Shown piece after piece: positions 32,173 through 42,852 of a stretch of DNA of 64,000 nucleotides. Every line of letters begins with the position of its first letter. The first letter of the stretch is position 1. The notes beneath the pieces are model-generated. The model was given only the letters and a program-made list of their open reading frames with translations, searched no databases and had not been told where the DNA came from. Made by a program: the position numbers and the translations under genes. The DNA is from Phellopilus nigrolimitatus (Eukaryota > Basidiomycota > Agaricomycetes > Hymenochaetales > Hymenochaetaceae), in the NCBI GenBank assembly GCA_021029095.1, contig JAJOHG010000082.1, forward strand, positions 1 through 64,000, given 5' to 3'.

Positions 32173-33895
32173 TTGCATACATTATATAAAAAGAAAACTC
32201 GGGACAAACATGGTTTTGTTTCTTGGAATCCGGGCGTAAGGGACACTGGAAATAGTGAAACTGCAGATGGAGATTGTGTATATGCCCACCACCAACCCGA
32301 GGTTCGAGAACGCCAGACGCACGGACGCGCACAATGTTTCGGGGCTGCACCTCTTAGCGCTCCTATTACCGACGGTGAGTACCTCGTCACCGGCCCGTCC
32401 ACCACCTTCAGCAATGCGAGCGTCGTCCAAGACAACAGTGCGGATAACAGCGCTTCGTCGAGTACTGTCAGGGCATATCACCAACGCGCTCAGCGCGACA
32501 AGGCCGCGAAGCCAGAATTCACTGTCTTCAGAGACACAGACGTCGACGACAGCAACGATGAAATGAATGCCGGGCGTTACTGGGCTGAAGATAGCTTCGA
32601 CTTCAGGGAGTCTGAACGTGTGGAGGTGGCTGAGATGCCCATCGCTAGCGAGCGATTCCGCAAGGCCATGGACGCTCAGAGGACCAACAGACTCTCCGCC
32701 ACAAACAACAGAACCTCCGCTGCTGCTACCAACGCACATTCGAACAACGGTGTCTATGTAGCTGAGGCGGGGGGGGGGGGGGGGGGGGGGGGGCGCCGTC
32801 ACCGACCGCATTACTGCGCAAGACAACATCCCGGAGGGCAACGGTGCCTCATCCGCGACATGCGACAGAGAACGCCGCGCCACATTGGCAGCTAATTTAG
32901 CTGACGGGGACGCTCAGCCACAGTCTTTGGGAACTCTGTAAGCCAAGACCGTAAAAGAAGTAAGCAAACATCTTCGTCTTCTGCCCAACTGCTTGCTGAC
33001 GAGCGGCATACACGATCCTCAGAATCGATTTCCAACGCAGATGAGGAAGCCCCTCGAGCAAAGGGAGTAACTACCAGGAGGGCGAAGGCGGGTCTAGCCA
33101 CTCGTGGCCAGGAACGAGCCTCAAGCCGCCCAGCCCTTCGACAACACGACGGAAGACACTGGTCCGCGAATGCACAAAGCCGCTCAACCCAACAACCCAA
33201 CCGTCAGCGCAGCCGTCCCAACTGACGCGCCCGCCGCTTCCACTGCTAACCCCATTGGTGCACGCGTTCGTACCCGAGTCCAGCCTGCTAGGGCCACTAG
33301 GCCGAAGGCGGTTCCAGAAACAAGGAAAAAGACTACAGCATCCAAGGCGAAAGGAAAGGCTCGGGCGTCTACTCCTTCCCTAGAGCTCATTTCAGCTGTG
33401 GCTCGCGCCAAACGCCGCCGCGCGCTCGCCACCATAAAAAGAGAAGAAAGTGTCACCCTCTTGCAAACGCCACACAAGACGCGCCAGAAGGCCAAAGCCC
33501 CAGCCGTCCTTCCTTCAGCGCCAGCGCCCCCAGCGAAGCCCGTCCGCAAGGCGCGTCAGAAGGCCCCAGTCACGCCTCCAGCGCCAGTGCCAGCACCTCC
33601 CGCAAAGCCAGCGCGCAAGACACGACAAAAGGCAGCGCAAGCACCAGTCGCGCCTGCGGAACCGGTCGATCCGTCCAAAACGCGGACACTTCGAAGCAAG
33701 AGGACGTGTGGTCTTGAGGTGCCCAAACCGAAGCCTCGTATCCGCCGCATAGCGCAGCAGGCTGGCGCTCTGTCGTCTGAGGAGGCGGGCAAACTAAAGA
33801 GAAAGCCAACAGCAGGACAGAAAAGGCGTCGCGATGATGACGATGTAGAGACACCTGCTCCGACGAAACGGCACAAGCCCGCGCGCGCGCCCTAA
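32173..33895 (+). pseudogene. Lys/Pro/Ala-rich disordered protein gene, copy 2
   Basis: Fullest copy of the gene also seen at 1-1057. Its first open segment (32173-32895) is mixed and mildly acidic, with FTVFRDTDVDDSNDEM and VAEMPIASERF. A middle segment near 32980-33110 reads SSSSAQLLADERHTRSSES in another frame. The last (33104-33895) is extremely rich in Pro, Ala, Lys and Arg, with two PAPPAKPxRKxRQK units, KAKGKARAST, SKRTCGLEVPKPKP and an RRRDDDD tail. A 25-base G run at 32769-32793 moves the frame away from that of copy 1. No folded domain or enzyme motif is visible. Nuclear or nucleic-acid-binding by composition only. It is either spliced in a way I cannot resolve or decayed. Confidence 0.5.
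32769..32793 (+). repeat. 25-base G homopolymer
   Basis: An uninterrupted run of 25 G; the matching site in copy 1 (221-226) has 6. The 19-base difference changes the reading frame. Confidence 0.95.
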
Positions 33896-35010
33896 TCCGC
33901 ACCCGTAGCACCGGCACCGGCACCCGCTGTCGCAACGACATGACAAAAGAGCTGCTCGCGCTGCTCAACGCCGTCGATGCCGCCCCACCTGTGCCCACAG
34001 GCAGGCAGGAAACAACGCCGTCTCATGGCTAGTGTCGACGCGCTCTTCAGGTTTCTGATTCGAAGTTTTGTCTTTTTCTTCTTCTTTCATACTGCTTTCT
34101 CAAAGGAAACATACCTTTGCATTGGCCTTCGTGCATGCCTTCGAGGCGCCCCGGTATCATCTACAGATGTTTCTACCTATTCATGTTTTCTGTATACATT
34201 GGTTTATTTTATTGTTGTTTGTCTGCATACCTATTTGAGATATATAAGATCGTGTTGCTCGTCACTCGCAGGACGTTTCTCCGCGGACAGGCTTGAATCA
34301 TGGCAGCTAAGCAGCGCATTGAAGAGGAGAGCCGGTAGCCATGTCGAACCAGTACGAGAGAAGGTGATGGAAGGAATCTAAGACGAGTTTATCATTTCTT
34401 TGTCCTCCATGCTTCTTACACAACCGACCGCAGTACTCTGACCTTCTGACCGTATCTGCTCCTCGACTGAGCCACTCGAAGCCAGATCTCGAAAAAAGAG
34501 CACAACAATTAAACACAAAATGAGATACGGAAGACTTCGGACTTCGTTTTTCGCTCTCGCCAGCCCGACAACGTTAAACTCACATGCATGCTTCGATCTC
34601 TTCGCCGCCCTCAACCGCGATTTGGCTTTCTCGTCCAACTCGAATTCATTCTGCAACTTCGAGTCCTTATCGCTGGCCAGTTTCCTCGCATATGCCGCCG
34701 TAATGGATCGCCTGCGCCTCGCAAATATAGTATCGAGGAGAGGGATGACTGGCTGGTGCAAACAGTCGGTCGAGCGGTTGCTGTCGCGGCAAACTCAAAG
34801 CAAGATACTCTCCGTGTGCAAGGCCACCTTAAGCTGGGAGCGATACCCGACGCGGAGAAGATGGAACATGCGTGCTCGTACCCCTCGACCTCAGTGCGCT
34901 AAATGCAGTGAGGCAGCGAGGTCTGCACGAGAACTATGCGGCATAGATTCAGCAAGTGAAGAAGAATCGGACGGTTCGATTTTAGAAACATAGGGCATGT
35001 TGGCGCCGTC
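33896..35010. other. Non-coding or decayed stretch shared with 1.06-2.34 kb
   Basis: Counterpart of 1058-2338. Short open frames do not agree between the two copies. No gene is called. Confidence 0.4.
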
Positions 35011-35280
35011 TTTCCTGGAAAGCGTGAACGCGCCTGGTTGTGGAGATCCGAGGCACGTTCGCCTTCAGACTGTCCGCTTTTCGAACATCGTCGTCTCCCC
35101 ATAGTGCTTCTGGATGCGCTGGTTGTGCGAGACGCCCATAACTCTCAGCTCGTTACCTACCCGAGCCAAAAGCCTTTGCTAGCACTCTTCGTTGCCTGCC
35201 TGATAAAAGCCTTGAGGCCCAGCGCTTCACTTCTAGTCACAATTCAGGGCGGAGCGCCGCCGTGGTAGTCGAATGTTATG
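35011..35280 (-). pseudogene. Relic exon of an unknown protein (counterpart of 2339-2640)
   Basis: The minus strand again gives a readable ELRVMGVSHNQRIQKHYGET-like stretch, with breaks. Family unknown. Confidence 0.3.
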
Positions 35281-35379
35281 TCACAATCGACCAATGGCCG
35301 TCGATACATGCTAGTCGTGTTCGCTATACAAAATAAAGTAGCCATAGCTTCAAGTAGGAGAACGAGTACTGCGGTAGAC

Positions 35380-35554
35380 TCATTACATAAACACGAGGAT
35401 CGTATTCGTGCAAAAAATACGTGTAATCCTGAAAAGGGGCGTGGGCATCAGGCCGCCCGACGTCAGCTCATCATCGCCGGCCCGACACCAGCGACGCCCC
35501 GTCACTCATAACGGAATGGAAGACGATCCTGGTCCTCCCAATGGCGCGTGCACA
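35380..35554 (+). pseudogene. Short acyltransferase N-terminal scrap fused to the dispersed element
   Basis: The bases at 35500-35550 match the beginning of the acyltransferase relics (TEWKTILVLPNGARTDG-like). They run directly into the dispersed element at 35555, so an internal deletion removed almost the entire gene. Confidence 0.4.
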
Positions 35555-35860
35555 GATGGCGTGCTGTAGAAGAAGTGCGAATCGCTGAGAGCATTTTCCC
35601 TTTGTTTGCGTTGAAAGTGCGGGCTTTGGGGAGAGTCGACAGCCATGTATTTGTGTGTGCCGCAGGCGCGTGCGACGCCGTCGGGAATTGCGCTTATAGG
35701 GATTGCAGTAAGGGCGGCATGGATTCAACACGAAGAAAAGTATTCTGCTTGCCCGCTCAGCGCGCGACAGCACTTGGACTCTGTCTTCTGCGTTGCCTTT
35801 CTCGCCCCGTCAGATGTAGGCATGCCTTGCAGAGAGCCAGCAGGCGCTCGGCACAACCCA
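35555..35860. repeat. Dispersed short element, copy e
   Basis: Fifth copy of the element, closest to copy a at 2.7 kb, with the GCGCTCGGCACAA end at about 35848. Confidence 0.55.
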
Positions 35861-36165
35861 CTTTTTTCTTGAATATTTCTTTTATTTAAGTAATAGGTTC
35901 TCCTCAGACGATCGTTAAAAAATGATGTCAACGGCAGAATTTAATGGCCCTGGGTACAGAACGATGAAAGACAATTCAATTACAAGAGCAATAGTAACCA
36001 ATCGAATCTCGGCACAGTCTGAGTAGAAGATACACATGTTGGAAACTGCACATAGAACTAGAGTATTTGGAGGCATAGCGAGGGGACAAAAGACAGCTGT
36101 ATGGAAAACTTGTCAGAAATATACATATTCGAAATAGGGAGGAAACTCAACTGTTAACTTGTTCA
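35861..36165. other. 3' flank of TPR-CHAT gene 5
   Basis: Related to the other 3' flanks; probable 3'UTR. No gene is seen. Confidence 0.5.
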
Positions 36166-39100
36166 TCATGCTCCAATATGAATAAAATTGACCCATCTCT
36201 CGACCGTCATGCCCGGCCTCTTTCGCAAGCGCTGGATTGTTTCGCGAAGAGCCTTCGCAGACCTCTTGGACCCCAACTCCGGTGAATCCTCCTCCGCAAA
36301 CATACGCTTGTAAAATCTCCTGGCGACGAAAGGCCCATCGTCATCATCCAACGCCCACATCGTACCGATTACACTTCGGAAGCCACAAAATTGCACGGCT
36401 GCAGCAAGATGAAGCACTTCCTCGCGCGCCCTGCCAACAGTCTGTTCCGCACTGTGACAGGCAGATAAGAAAGCAAATTCAGCGTTGGGCAAATTGGACC
36501 GAATGATGTCGAGTAAAGTAAGACGGTCTTCTCCGAAAAGCTGGAACGCATGAAGGAAGGGTTCATCGGAGTTTAAATGCCCGTGGCAGGCAAAATGAAC
36601 CCAGTCATGGTCACGAAAATTGTCGATAACTGCCTCGCGAGTAGCTTGCTCACAAATCAGACATTCGACAAAATCTCTGTCCTTCTGTATGGCACGATAC
36701 TCTTTTTCGGCTAGGGGGATAGTGTCATCCGGTAGAGCAACAACGAGGAGTTGTGGTCGTCCAATGTTGTGTCTCGTGATTTCAGGCTTCGACCGAGCAT
36801 TGATCAGGGCTGTAAGTGTTGGGGTGTAAGACGAGATGTAATCGTCTAAAAGATGCATTCTTCTGCCTTCCACAATGCGAATCGGGCCTGCCGCATGAAA
36901 AGGTAGAGCAGATAAGACGGATGTCGGACACCACCAGATACGAGTCTGTTTCTCAATCCCGAGCTCGTCCAACTTATCGACCACCCGAAAAACAATCTGG
37001 TCCCACAGGGAGCTCAACACGCCGTCGATAACCATAGATACACTCGGATCCTTTTTAAGCTCTTGAAGTGCAGCCTTAAGATCTTTCACAAGCGAGGGGC
37101 CGTTGTGGTCGAAGTCTGTATCCAGTTCGATGCTGACAGGCGGGAGATCATGAAGAACAATAAGAGCATCGGAGCGACATTTGCTGTGGCTGATGATGAT
37201 GACGGGGCCTTCGACAGCAGCCTCTTGAAGAACGCTAAATCGTCGAGCTCGTAGAAAGTCTTCAAATCCTGACAACCCGCGAATCTCTGCGACGATGGCC
37301 TCCAATTCGGATGCAAGACGCCGCTTTCGAGAATACATTTCATCCACGAGTTTCTGCGATGCACCTGTCGCGCTATCCTGTGCGATTGAAGTAGTTGGCT
37401 TCGACTCGGATGAAGTGGCAAGCGATTCCAGTTCACGGCTGGTAGTTAAAAACCTGTCTGCCAAGCCTTTATTGACTTCCCTAAGCTGTTCAATTGGCGT
37501 TCTGAAACCGCGTAATTGCGACCAGATAAGGGCCCTGCCTTGCTCGAGCATCTCGACAGCCTGAGCCACATCACCGATCTCGATAGCATATGAAGCCGCA
37601 TCCGAAGCAAGAGTTTGATATCCGTTTTTACCGCTAAGAATCTTATGCTGCATCTGCACCGTGGGACTTTTGACGAGCCAGCTCTCGAGGAGTGATAAAG
37701 CGAGACGGTAAGCTTTTACGGTGGAGACATGACGCTGTGATCGTGCTAAAGCCGCCCATCTCACTGCTACTGAGAGCCGCATTAGCGTATTGGAGAAGAC
37801 ATGATCAGCGCCTTCTTCATAATAATGCAGAGACTCCTCGAGATCATCCATCCGACCGGTTTTCGCAAACCGAGTCCGCATAGCTCTTCCAAGATTGCTC
37901 AGAAATTCGGAGTGATCAGGATGTCCAGGAGGAAGTAGTTGTAGTGCATCGCGATGGAGGACAATGGACTCCTCAAGATCCTCCATCTGGCCGGTCTGCT
38001 TGAACCGAGTTCGCACGGCTACTGCAAGATTATTTAGCGATGAGGAGCGATGAGGGTGTCCAGGAGGACGCAGTTCCAACGCGTCGCGATGGAGGACAAT
38101 GACCTCCTCGAGATGCTCTATCCGACCGGTCTGCTCGAAGCAAGTCTGCATGGCTTCTCCAAGGTTGCTCAGAGAGGCGGAGCGGTTCGGCTGTCCAGGA
38201 GGACGCAGTTCCAGCGCGCTGCGATGGAGGACAATGGACTCCTCAAGATCCTCCATCCGACCGGTCTGCTTGAAGCGAGTCCAAACGGCATTCGCGAGGT
38301 TGTTAAACAATGAGGAGCGAAGAGGGTGTCCAGGAGGACGCAGTTCCAGCGCGTTGCGATGGAGGACAATGGACTCCTCAAGATCCTCCATCCGACCGGT
38401 CTGCTTGAAGCGAGTCCAAACGGCATTCGCGAGGTTGTTAAACGATGTGGAGCGATCAGGGTGTTCATGAGGACGCAGTTCTAGGGCGTCGCGATGGAGG
38501 GCAATGGACTCCTCGAGATCCTCCATCCGACCGGTCTGCTTGAAGCGAGTCTGCACGGCACCCGCGAGGTTGTTAAACGATGAGGAGCGATCAGGGTGTC
38601 CAGGAGGACGCAGTTCCAGCGCGCTGCGATGGAGGACAATGGACTCCTCAAAATCCTCCATCCGACCGGTCTGTTCAAACCGAGTCCTCACTGCACTTGC
38701 GAGGTTGATAAACGATGCGGGGCGATCAGGGTGTCCAGGAGGACGCAGTCCCAGCGAGTCACGATTGAGGGCAATGGATTCCTCGAGATCCTTCATCCGA
38801 CCGGTTTGCTCAAACCGAGTCCTCACGGCCACTGCAAGATTGCTTAACGATGAAGAGCGACCAAGATGTCCAGGAGAACGCAGTTCCAATGCTTTGCGAT
38901 CGAGGGCAATGGACTCCTCGAGATCCTCCATCCGACCGGTCTGCTTAAATCGAACGCTCATGGCTGCTGCAAGGTTGCTAAACGATAAGGAGCGATCAGA
39001 TTGTCCAGGGGGAAGCCGATCCAGTGCAACGCGATAGAGGGTAATGGATTCCTCGAGATCCTCCATCCGACCGGTCTGCTCAAACCAAGTGCTCATGGTA

Positions 39101-39876
39101 CTTACGAGGTTGTCTAATGATGCGGGGTGATCAGGGTGACCAGGAGGACGCAGTTTCAGCGCGTCGCGATTGAGGGCAATGGACTCCTCGAGATCCTCAA
39201 TCCGACCGATCTGCTTGAACCGAATGTTCATGGCGCTCGCGAGATTATTTAACGTTAAGGAGCGACCAGGGTATCCAGGAGGACACAGTTTCAGCGCTTC
39301 GCGATGGAGGAGAATGGACTCCTCGAGATCCTCCATCCGACCTGTCTGCTCAAACAGAATGCTCATGGCTGATGCAAGGTTGCAAAAGGATGAGGGGCGA
39401 TCAGGGTGTCCAGGAGGACGTAGTCCCAGCGCATTACGATTGAGAGCAATAGATTTCTCGATATCCTCCATCCGACCGGTTTGCTCAAACCGAACCCTCA
39501 AGGCTACTGCAAGATTGTTTAACGATGAGGAGCGACCAGGGCGTCCAGGAGGACGTAGTTCCAGCGCACGGCACTGGAGTGCAATGTATTCCTCAAGATC
39601 CTCCATCCGACTGGTCTTCTCAAATCGAGTCATCACGACTGCTGCAAGGTTGTTGTATGATATAGACCAAACAGGATGTCCAGGGGGAAGCAACCTCAAC
39701 GCATTGCGATGGAGGGCAATGGACTCCGAAAGATCCTCCATCCGACCGGTCTGCTTAAACAGGATGCTCAAGGCTGCTGCAAGGTTGTTAAGCGATAGGG
39801 AGCGATCAGGGTGTCCAGGAGGAAGCCGTTCCAGTGCAACGCGATAGAGGGCAATGAACTTTTCGAGATCCTCCAT
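36166..39876 (-). CDS. TPR-CHAT protein 5, long-repeat form
   Basis: A 1236-residue protein with about 15 full and one final 45-residue repeat (to about residue 690), a linker, and a CHAT domain (about 890-1236). The dyad is His1098 in HFACHG and Cys1140 in LSACHSA. The frame stays open upstream to a GTG at 39975, but that GTG is the donor of the leader intron. The ATG at 39876 aligns with the other paralogues, so I use it. This is the only paralogue in which the TAA upstream of the ATG has been lost. Its C-terminal repeats and linker are almost identical to gene 1, whereas its last part differs more, a mosaic pattern. Neighbouring repeats such as 12 and 13 are nearly identical at DNA level, which suggests recent internal duplication. 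Confidence 0.93.
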   Translation of the reverse strand: MEDLEKFIALYRVALERLPPGHPDRSLSLNNLAAALSILFKQTGRMEDLSESIALHRNALRLLPPGHPVWSISYNNLAAVVMTRFEKTSRMEDLEEYIALQCRALELRPPGRPGRSSSLNNLAVALRVRFEQTGRMEDIEKSIALNRNALGLRPPGHPDRPSSFCNLASAMSILFEQTGRMEDLEESILLHREALKLCPPGYPGRSLTLNNLASAMNIRFKQIGRIEDLEESIALNRDALKLRPPGHPDHPASLDNLVSTMSTWFEQTGRMEDLEESITLYRVALDRLPPGQSDRSLSFSNLAAAMSVRFKQTGRMEDLEESIALDRKALELRSPGHLGRSSSLSNLAVAVRTRFEQTGRMKDLEESIALNRDSLGLRPPGHPDRPASFINLASAVRTRFEQTGRMEDFEESIVLHRSALELRPPGHPDRSSSFNNLAGAVQTRFKQTGRMEDLEESIALHRDALELRPHEHPDRSTSFNNLANAVWTRFKQTGRMEDLEESIVLHRNALELRPPGHPLRSSLFNNLANAVWTRFKQTGRMEDLEESIVLHRSALELRPPGQPNRSASLSNLGEAMQTCFEQTGRIEHLEEVIVLHRDALELRPPGHPHRSSSLNNLAVAVRTRFKQTGQMEDLEESIVLHRDALQLLPPGHPDHSEFLSNLGRAMRTRFAKTGRMDDLEESLHYYEEGADHVFSNTLMRLSVAVRWAALARSQRHVSTVKAYRLALSLLESWLVKSPTVQMQHKILSGKNGYQTLASDAASYAIEIGDVAQAVEMLEQGRALIWSQLRGFRTPIEQLREVNKGLADRFLTTSRELESLATSSESKPTTSIAQDSATGASQKLVDEMYSRKRRLASELEAIVAEIRGLSGFEDFLRARRFSVLQEAAVEGPVIIISHSKCRSDALIVLHDLPPVSIELDTDFDHNGPSLVKDLKAALQELKKDPSVSMVIDGVLSSLWDQIVFRVVDKLDELGIEKQTRIWWCPTSVLSALPFHAAGPIRIVEGRRMHLLDDYISSYTPTLTALINARSKPEITRHNIGRPQLLVVALPDDTIPLAEKEYRAIQKDRDFVECLICEQATREAVIDNFRDHDWVHFACHGHLNSDEPFLHAFQLFGEDRLTLLDIIRSNLPNAEFAFLSACHSAEQTVGRAREEVLHLAAAVQFCGFRSVIGTMWALDDDDGPFVARRFYKRMFAEEDSPELGSKRSAKALRETIQRLRKRPGMTVERWVNFIHIGA

Positions 39877-39913
39877 CCGTGTACGAGTAACTTTTGAATC
39901 CTTAACACGGCAA

Positions 39914-39975
39914 CTGCGAGGATGAACATGAACGTTGATCGAACATGATACATAGTATCCTGAAGATATACTCAC
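39914..39975 (-). other. 5'UTR intron of TPR-CHAT gene 5
   Basis: GTGAGTATAT donor at 39975 and CCTCGCAG acceptor at 39914 (62 bp). Unspliced, the frame is open through it, which gives a misleading longer reading frame. Confidence 0.55.
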
Positions 39976-41084
39976 GCAAAGTTTGAAGGTGAGAGTCGTT
40001 GCGCTCTGTAGAGCAAGATTGGCGCAATCCCTCGTAGGATAAGGTAGACTCTATTTGTGCCTGATTTGCGACGGCAGAGTTACGGATGAATTGTTGCGCG
40101 AGGGAGTAAGTGCGTGCGTGTGCTATGAGCATTCGAAGAGTGGTCATTGCCCAGTTCGATGGTGCTCTCGACGATTCCAAACATCGCTCACCTTCCCGGA
40201 TCTTGTACTTTCTTATGTTGCTCTTATGTCGAACTTGAGATAATTCGTGCGCGGCAAAGACCACTTAACATGAGAGGGGGGAAAGGATCAAAGCGTGAAA
40301 GCAGCTCTCGTTTGGTGTTCGTAGCTATATGGCGTTGACTTTAGATTCCGCAAATTTCGGACTTCGAAAGGCGAGAGGCTGAATGTTGCCGAAAGCTAAA
40401 ACGGAGGCTGATAGCACAGTACAAACTATCACGCGCCTGGCTTTCCTTGTAGCATCCTGGTTGTTACCCGATGCCCTTACTCGTCGCGTGCTTGTTGTTT
40501 CCTCTGTCGCCCTTACCTCTGCTGGCAACGCCTTTCGCCTGGCAAAGAAAGAAAGAACAACATTGAAAGTATCAGAAGTGCAAGTAATGTTGCCTTGCCG
40601 AAAGTACTCGCCCTATCACCGAAACGCAACCTTGCTGACAAGGAAATAAACAAGGTCAATAGTCGTTTGGCGGTGCTTACAAGTCAAACGCATTGAGAAT
40701 GGCGCAAAACTTTCTTGCACCGCCGATAGTCAACGGTGCCATCACGAAAGCATCAGGAAGAACTCGAACTCGAACTCACCGCCTCATCAAGGACGCATCC
40801 TTATTGTGCTCGCCTTGAGACGCGGTGTATTTGATATGGCCATTCGAGTCTCCATAGTGTATCACACACATGTTAGAAGCCATACGCTTCTTCGTATACA
40901 ACAGTCCGTATGTATGTTTTAATCGTTTACGGCTCGCCAGTATCTTCAATCTACTTCTTTCGAAAATAACAAGAATTATCGTACCGAACTCAAATAACAA
41001 ATGAAGAAAAAACTCGCTTCGTGTGCTCTTTATTGAATTTCGACATCAAGTCTTTGCAGTCCTGGTCATCGATAATGACCTTGT

Positions 41085-41245
41085 GAGCTCATCGATAAAG
41101 GCCACGGATGTTGTAATGGAGCGAGAAGATCCGCATGCCTTTGTAACGAGGAAGGCCGGCGAGGCATACGGGCTTGATGATGGTCGGATACGTCGTGCGT
41201 CAAGATGCTGATTAGCGGGCATCTCCCAGTGGTCCCGGTACTTGC
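41085..41245 (-). mobile_element. Ty3/gypsy-like reverse-transcriptase fragment, copy E
   Basis: The minus strand reads NQHLDARRIRPSSSPYASPA and then FLVTK, the closest of the six copies to the usual Ty3/gypsy sequence in this region. The frame stays open for some 60 codons, but no catalytic motif follows. Confidence 0.45.
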
Positions 41246-41435
41246 AGGCGCAAATACATTTGTTCGCGTCCTTGAGCGTGTGGAAAACATTTGTCGGGAG
41301 CTGGAAGCAGCGCATCGCAAGGGTTAGATGTGAGATCGACTTTTAAACATAAAGCAGGCTGTCACCGCCTTACCTGAGAGTGGTGTGCTACGAGTACATG
41401 TATGGCAAGCCCAACGTGCCCAGCTGTAAGAAAGG

Positions 41436-41568
41436 TACAGGTGGGTGTAGAAATTGACGAACCACGTAAGCGATTAGCGCCGCCAAATAAGGAAGAAAAG
41501 CCTGTTATCTTCCTTTTTTGGCAGTGCCAATCGCTTACGCGGTTCGTCAATTTCTACACCCACCTGTA
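41436..41568. mobile_element. Near-perfect 129-bp foldback element flanked by TA
   Basis: The left arm begins CAGGTGGGTGTAGAAATTGA and the right arm is its inverse, with three mismatches over the outer 45 bases. The inner bases (GCCAAATAAGGAAGA / TCTTCC-TTTTTTGGC) also pair, leaving a loop of about 13 bases. TA dinucleotides flank both ends, as in Tc1/mariner-type MITEs. It is absent from the five other upstream blocks at the matching point (AAGAAAAGTA), so it came in after the duplications. Confidence 0.75.
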
Positions 41569-41570
41569 TT

Positions 41571-41831
41571 TACAGGTGGGTCCAGAAAGTGTTGTATCCT
41601 GCCTTATATGGAACTCGATTCCCATCCGCTTGCGGAAACCCTCGACTCCTCGCAGTTCAACCTCATGCAAAATGACCATTAAAAATGCAGAAATGCCACA
41701 TGAAGCCGTAGAAACCTTTATTGTACATACAGAGAATGAGAATGCAGACATATTCGACTCAACTCGGCATGTTGGTTAATTTCCGCAGGTATATTTCCAT
41801 ATAAAGCAGAATGCAACACTTTCTGGACGTA
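41571..41831. mobile_element. Second TA-flanked inverted-repeat element
   Basis: It also begins CAGGTGGG, then a 34-base arm (41580-41613, starting GTCCAGAAAGTGTTG). This arm is repeated inverted at 41795-41828 with three mismatches. The right end lacks the terminal CCCACCTG, so it may be truncated. The interior has no transposase. Confidence 0.55.
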
Positions 41832-42852
41832 GACTCGTTACATAAACATGAGGATTGTATTCGTGCGAAAAATACCTGGACGGCGCGCGTGTCCATCATG
41901 GCATGCACAGATGCGACGCTGCAGTCGTCCAGGCAGTCCTCGAACGCGATGAGGTCGCTGACCTGTGACTCTTGAGCACTTCTCCGATGCGAATGCTTTG
42001 ACACTTGGACGTTCATCAGAAAAAAAATTCAATCTCAAGATCAGAATGTCGTAGGCCAAATCGGAGGAAACAAATGCACTTCGTAGCGTAGATCTACCTG
42101 GTCTTGACGCACTCGCGAGTGAGAACGTCGCCGCGCACACGAGGACAAAGTGCGAAAGTGTCCTGGACCTGCCACCTTGACGCAGGAGGTACGAAGCTCT
42201 ACTTGAGAGAATCGTTTCCGTGTCTACATACTGAAGCTTTTGTATTCTGTATTATTAGTTAGGTTGTACTGATGCTTGCGCTAGCGTCAGTGCGATTCAA
42301 AACGCCGGCCATCGTGAAAGCAAACAAGTTCCGCGGAGTGCACCTATCTTGTTCTTCTTCTATTCAAGTAGGCGTCTTCGGGCTGACTCGCGTCCCTTCC
42401 GTCGCTCTTCCCACAGCTCACGGCAAGCCTGCGCGCGCTCTGGCAGAAGGCGAGCGGGCTGGGGGAAATTGGTCTGCAGGCGAGCACGAGTTAAAGACGG
42501 CGCGCGTTCGTCAACACGTGCAGGCCCATACAGGAGCTCCCGGAGGTGCGCCGTGCTGTATATCGCCCTTCCCTTTATTTTCTGACCTAATGATATGCTG
42601 ATGCAGCACGAGTGCGACTCGCTCATGGACATCGCGAAGCACCTCGGGGATGTCCGCGAGCGTGTCATCAAGGGTGTCGGGAAGGGCATTGCGAAGATTG
42701 CATCTGAGCAGCTCCGCTCCGAATCAAATTGCATGTAAGCTCAGCTTCGCCATATCTGCACTCGCACCCGCATCATTTCCTCCCGTGCTCGCTTTCCTCT
42801 CATCACCCACCACCATTCAGGCGATGACACGACACCCCCAAGGCTGCATGCC

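Larger units (their letters stand above)
39976..42240. other. TPR-CHAT upstream block, copy E, with DNA-transposon-like insertions
   Basis: The longest of the blocks because two foldback elements have been inserted at 41436-41831. On the minus strand it retains the coding-like RATEETTSTRRVRASGNNQD stretch near 40430-40500 and the reverse-transcriptase-like fragment near 41085-41245. It lies head to head between gene 5 and G-alpha relic 2. Confidence 0.5.

Noticed and set aside
39877..39975. 33-residue N-terminal extension of TPR-CHAT protein 5
   Set aside because: It would start at the GTG of a conserved intron donor and read through the 5'UTR intron. The ATG at 39876 matches the other paralogues.
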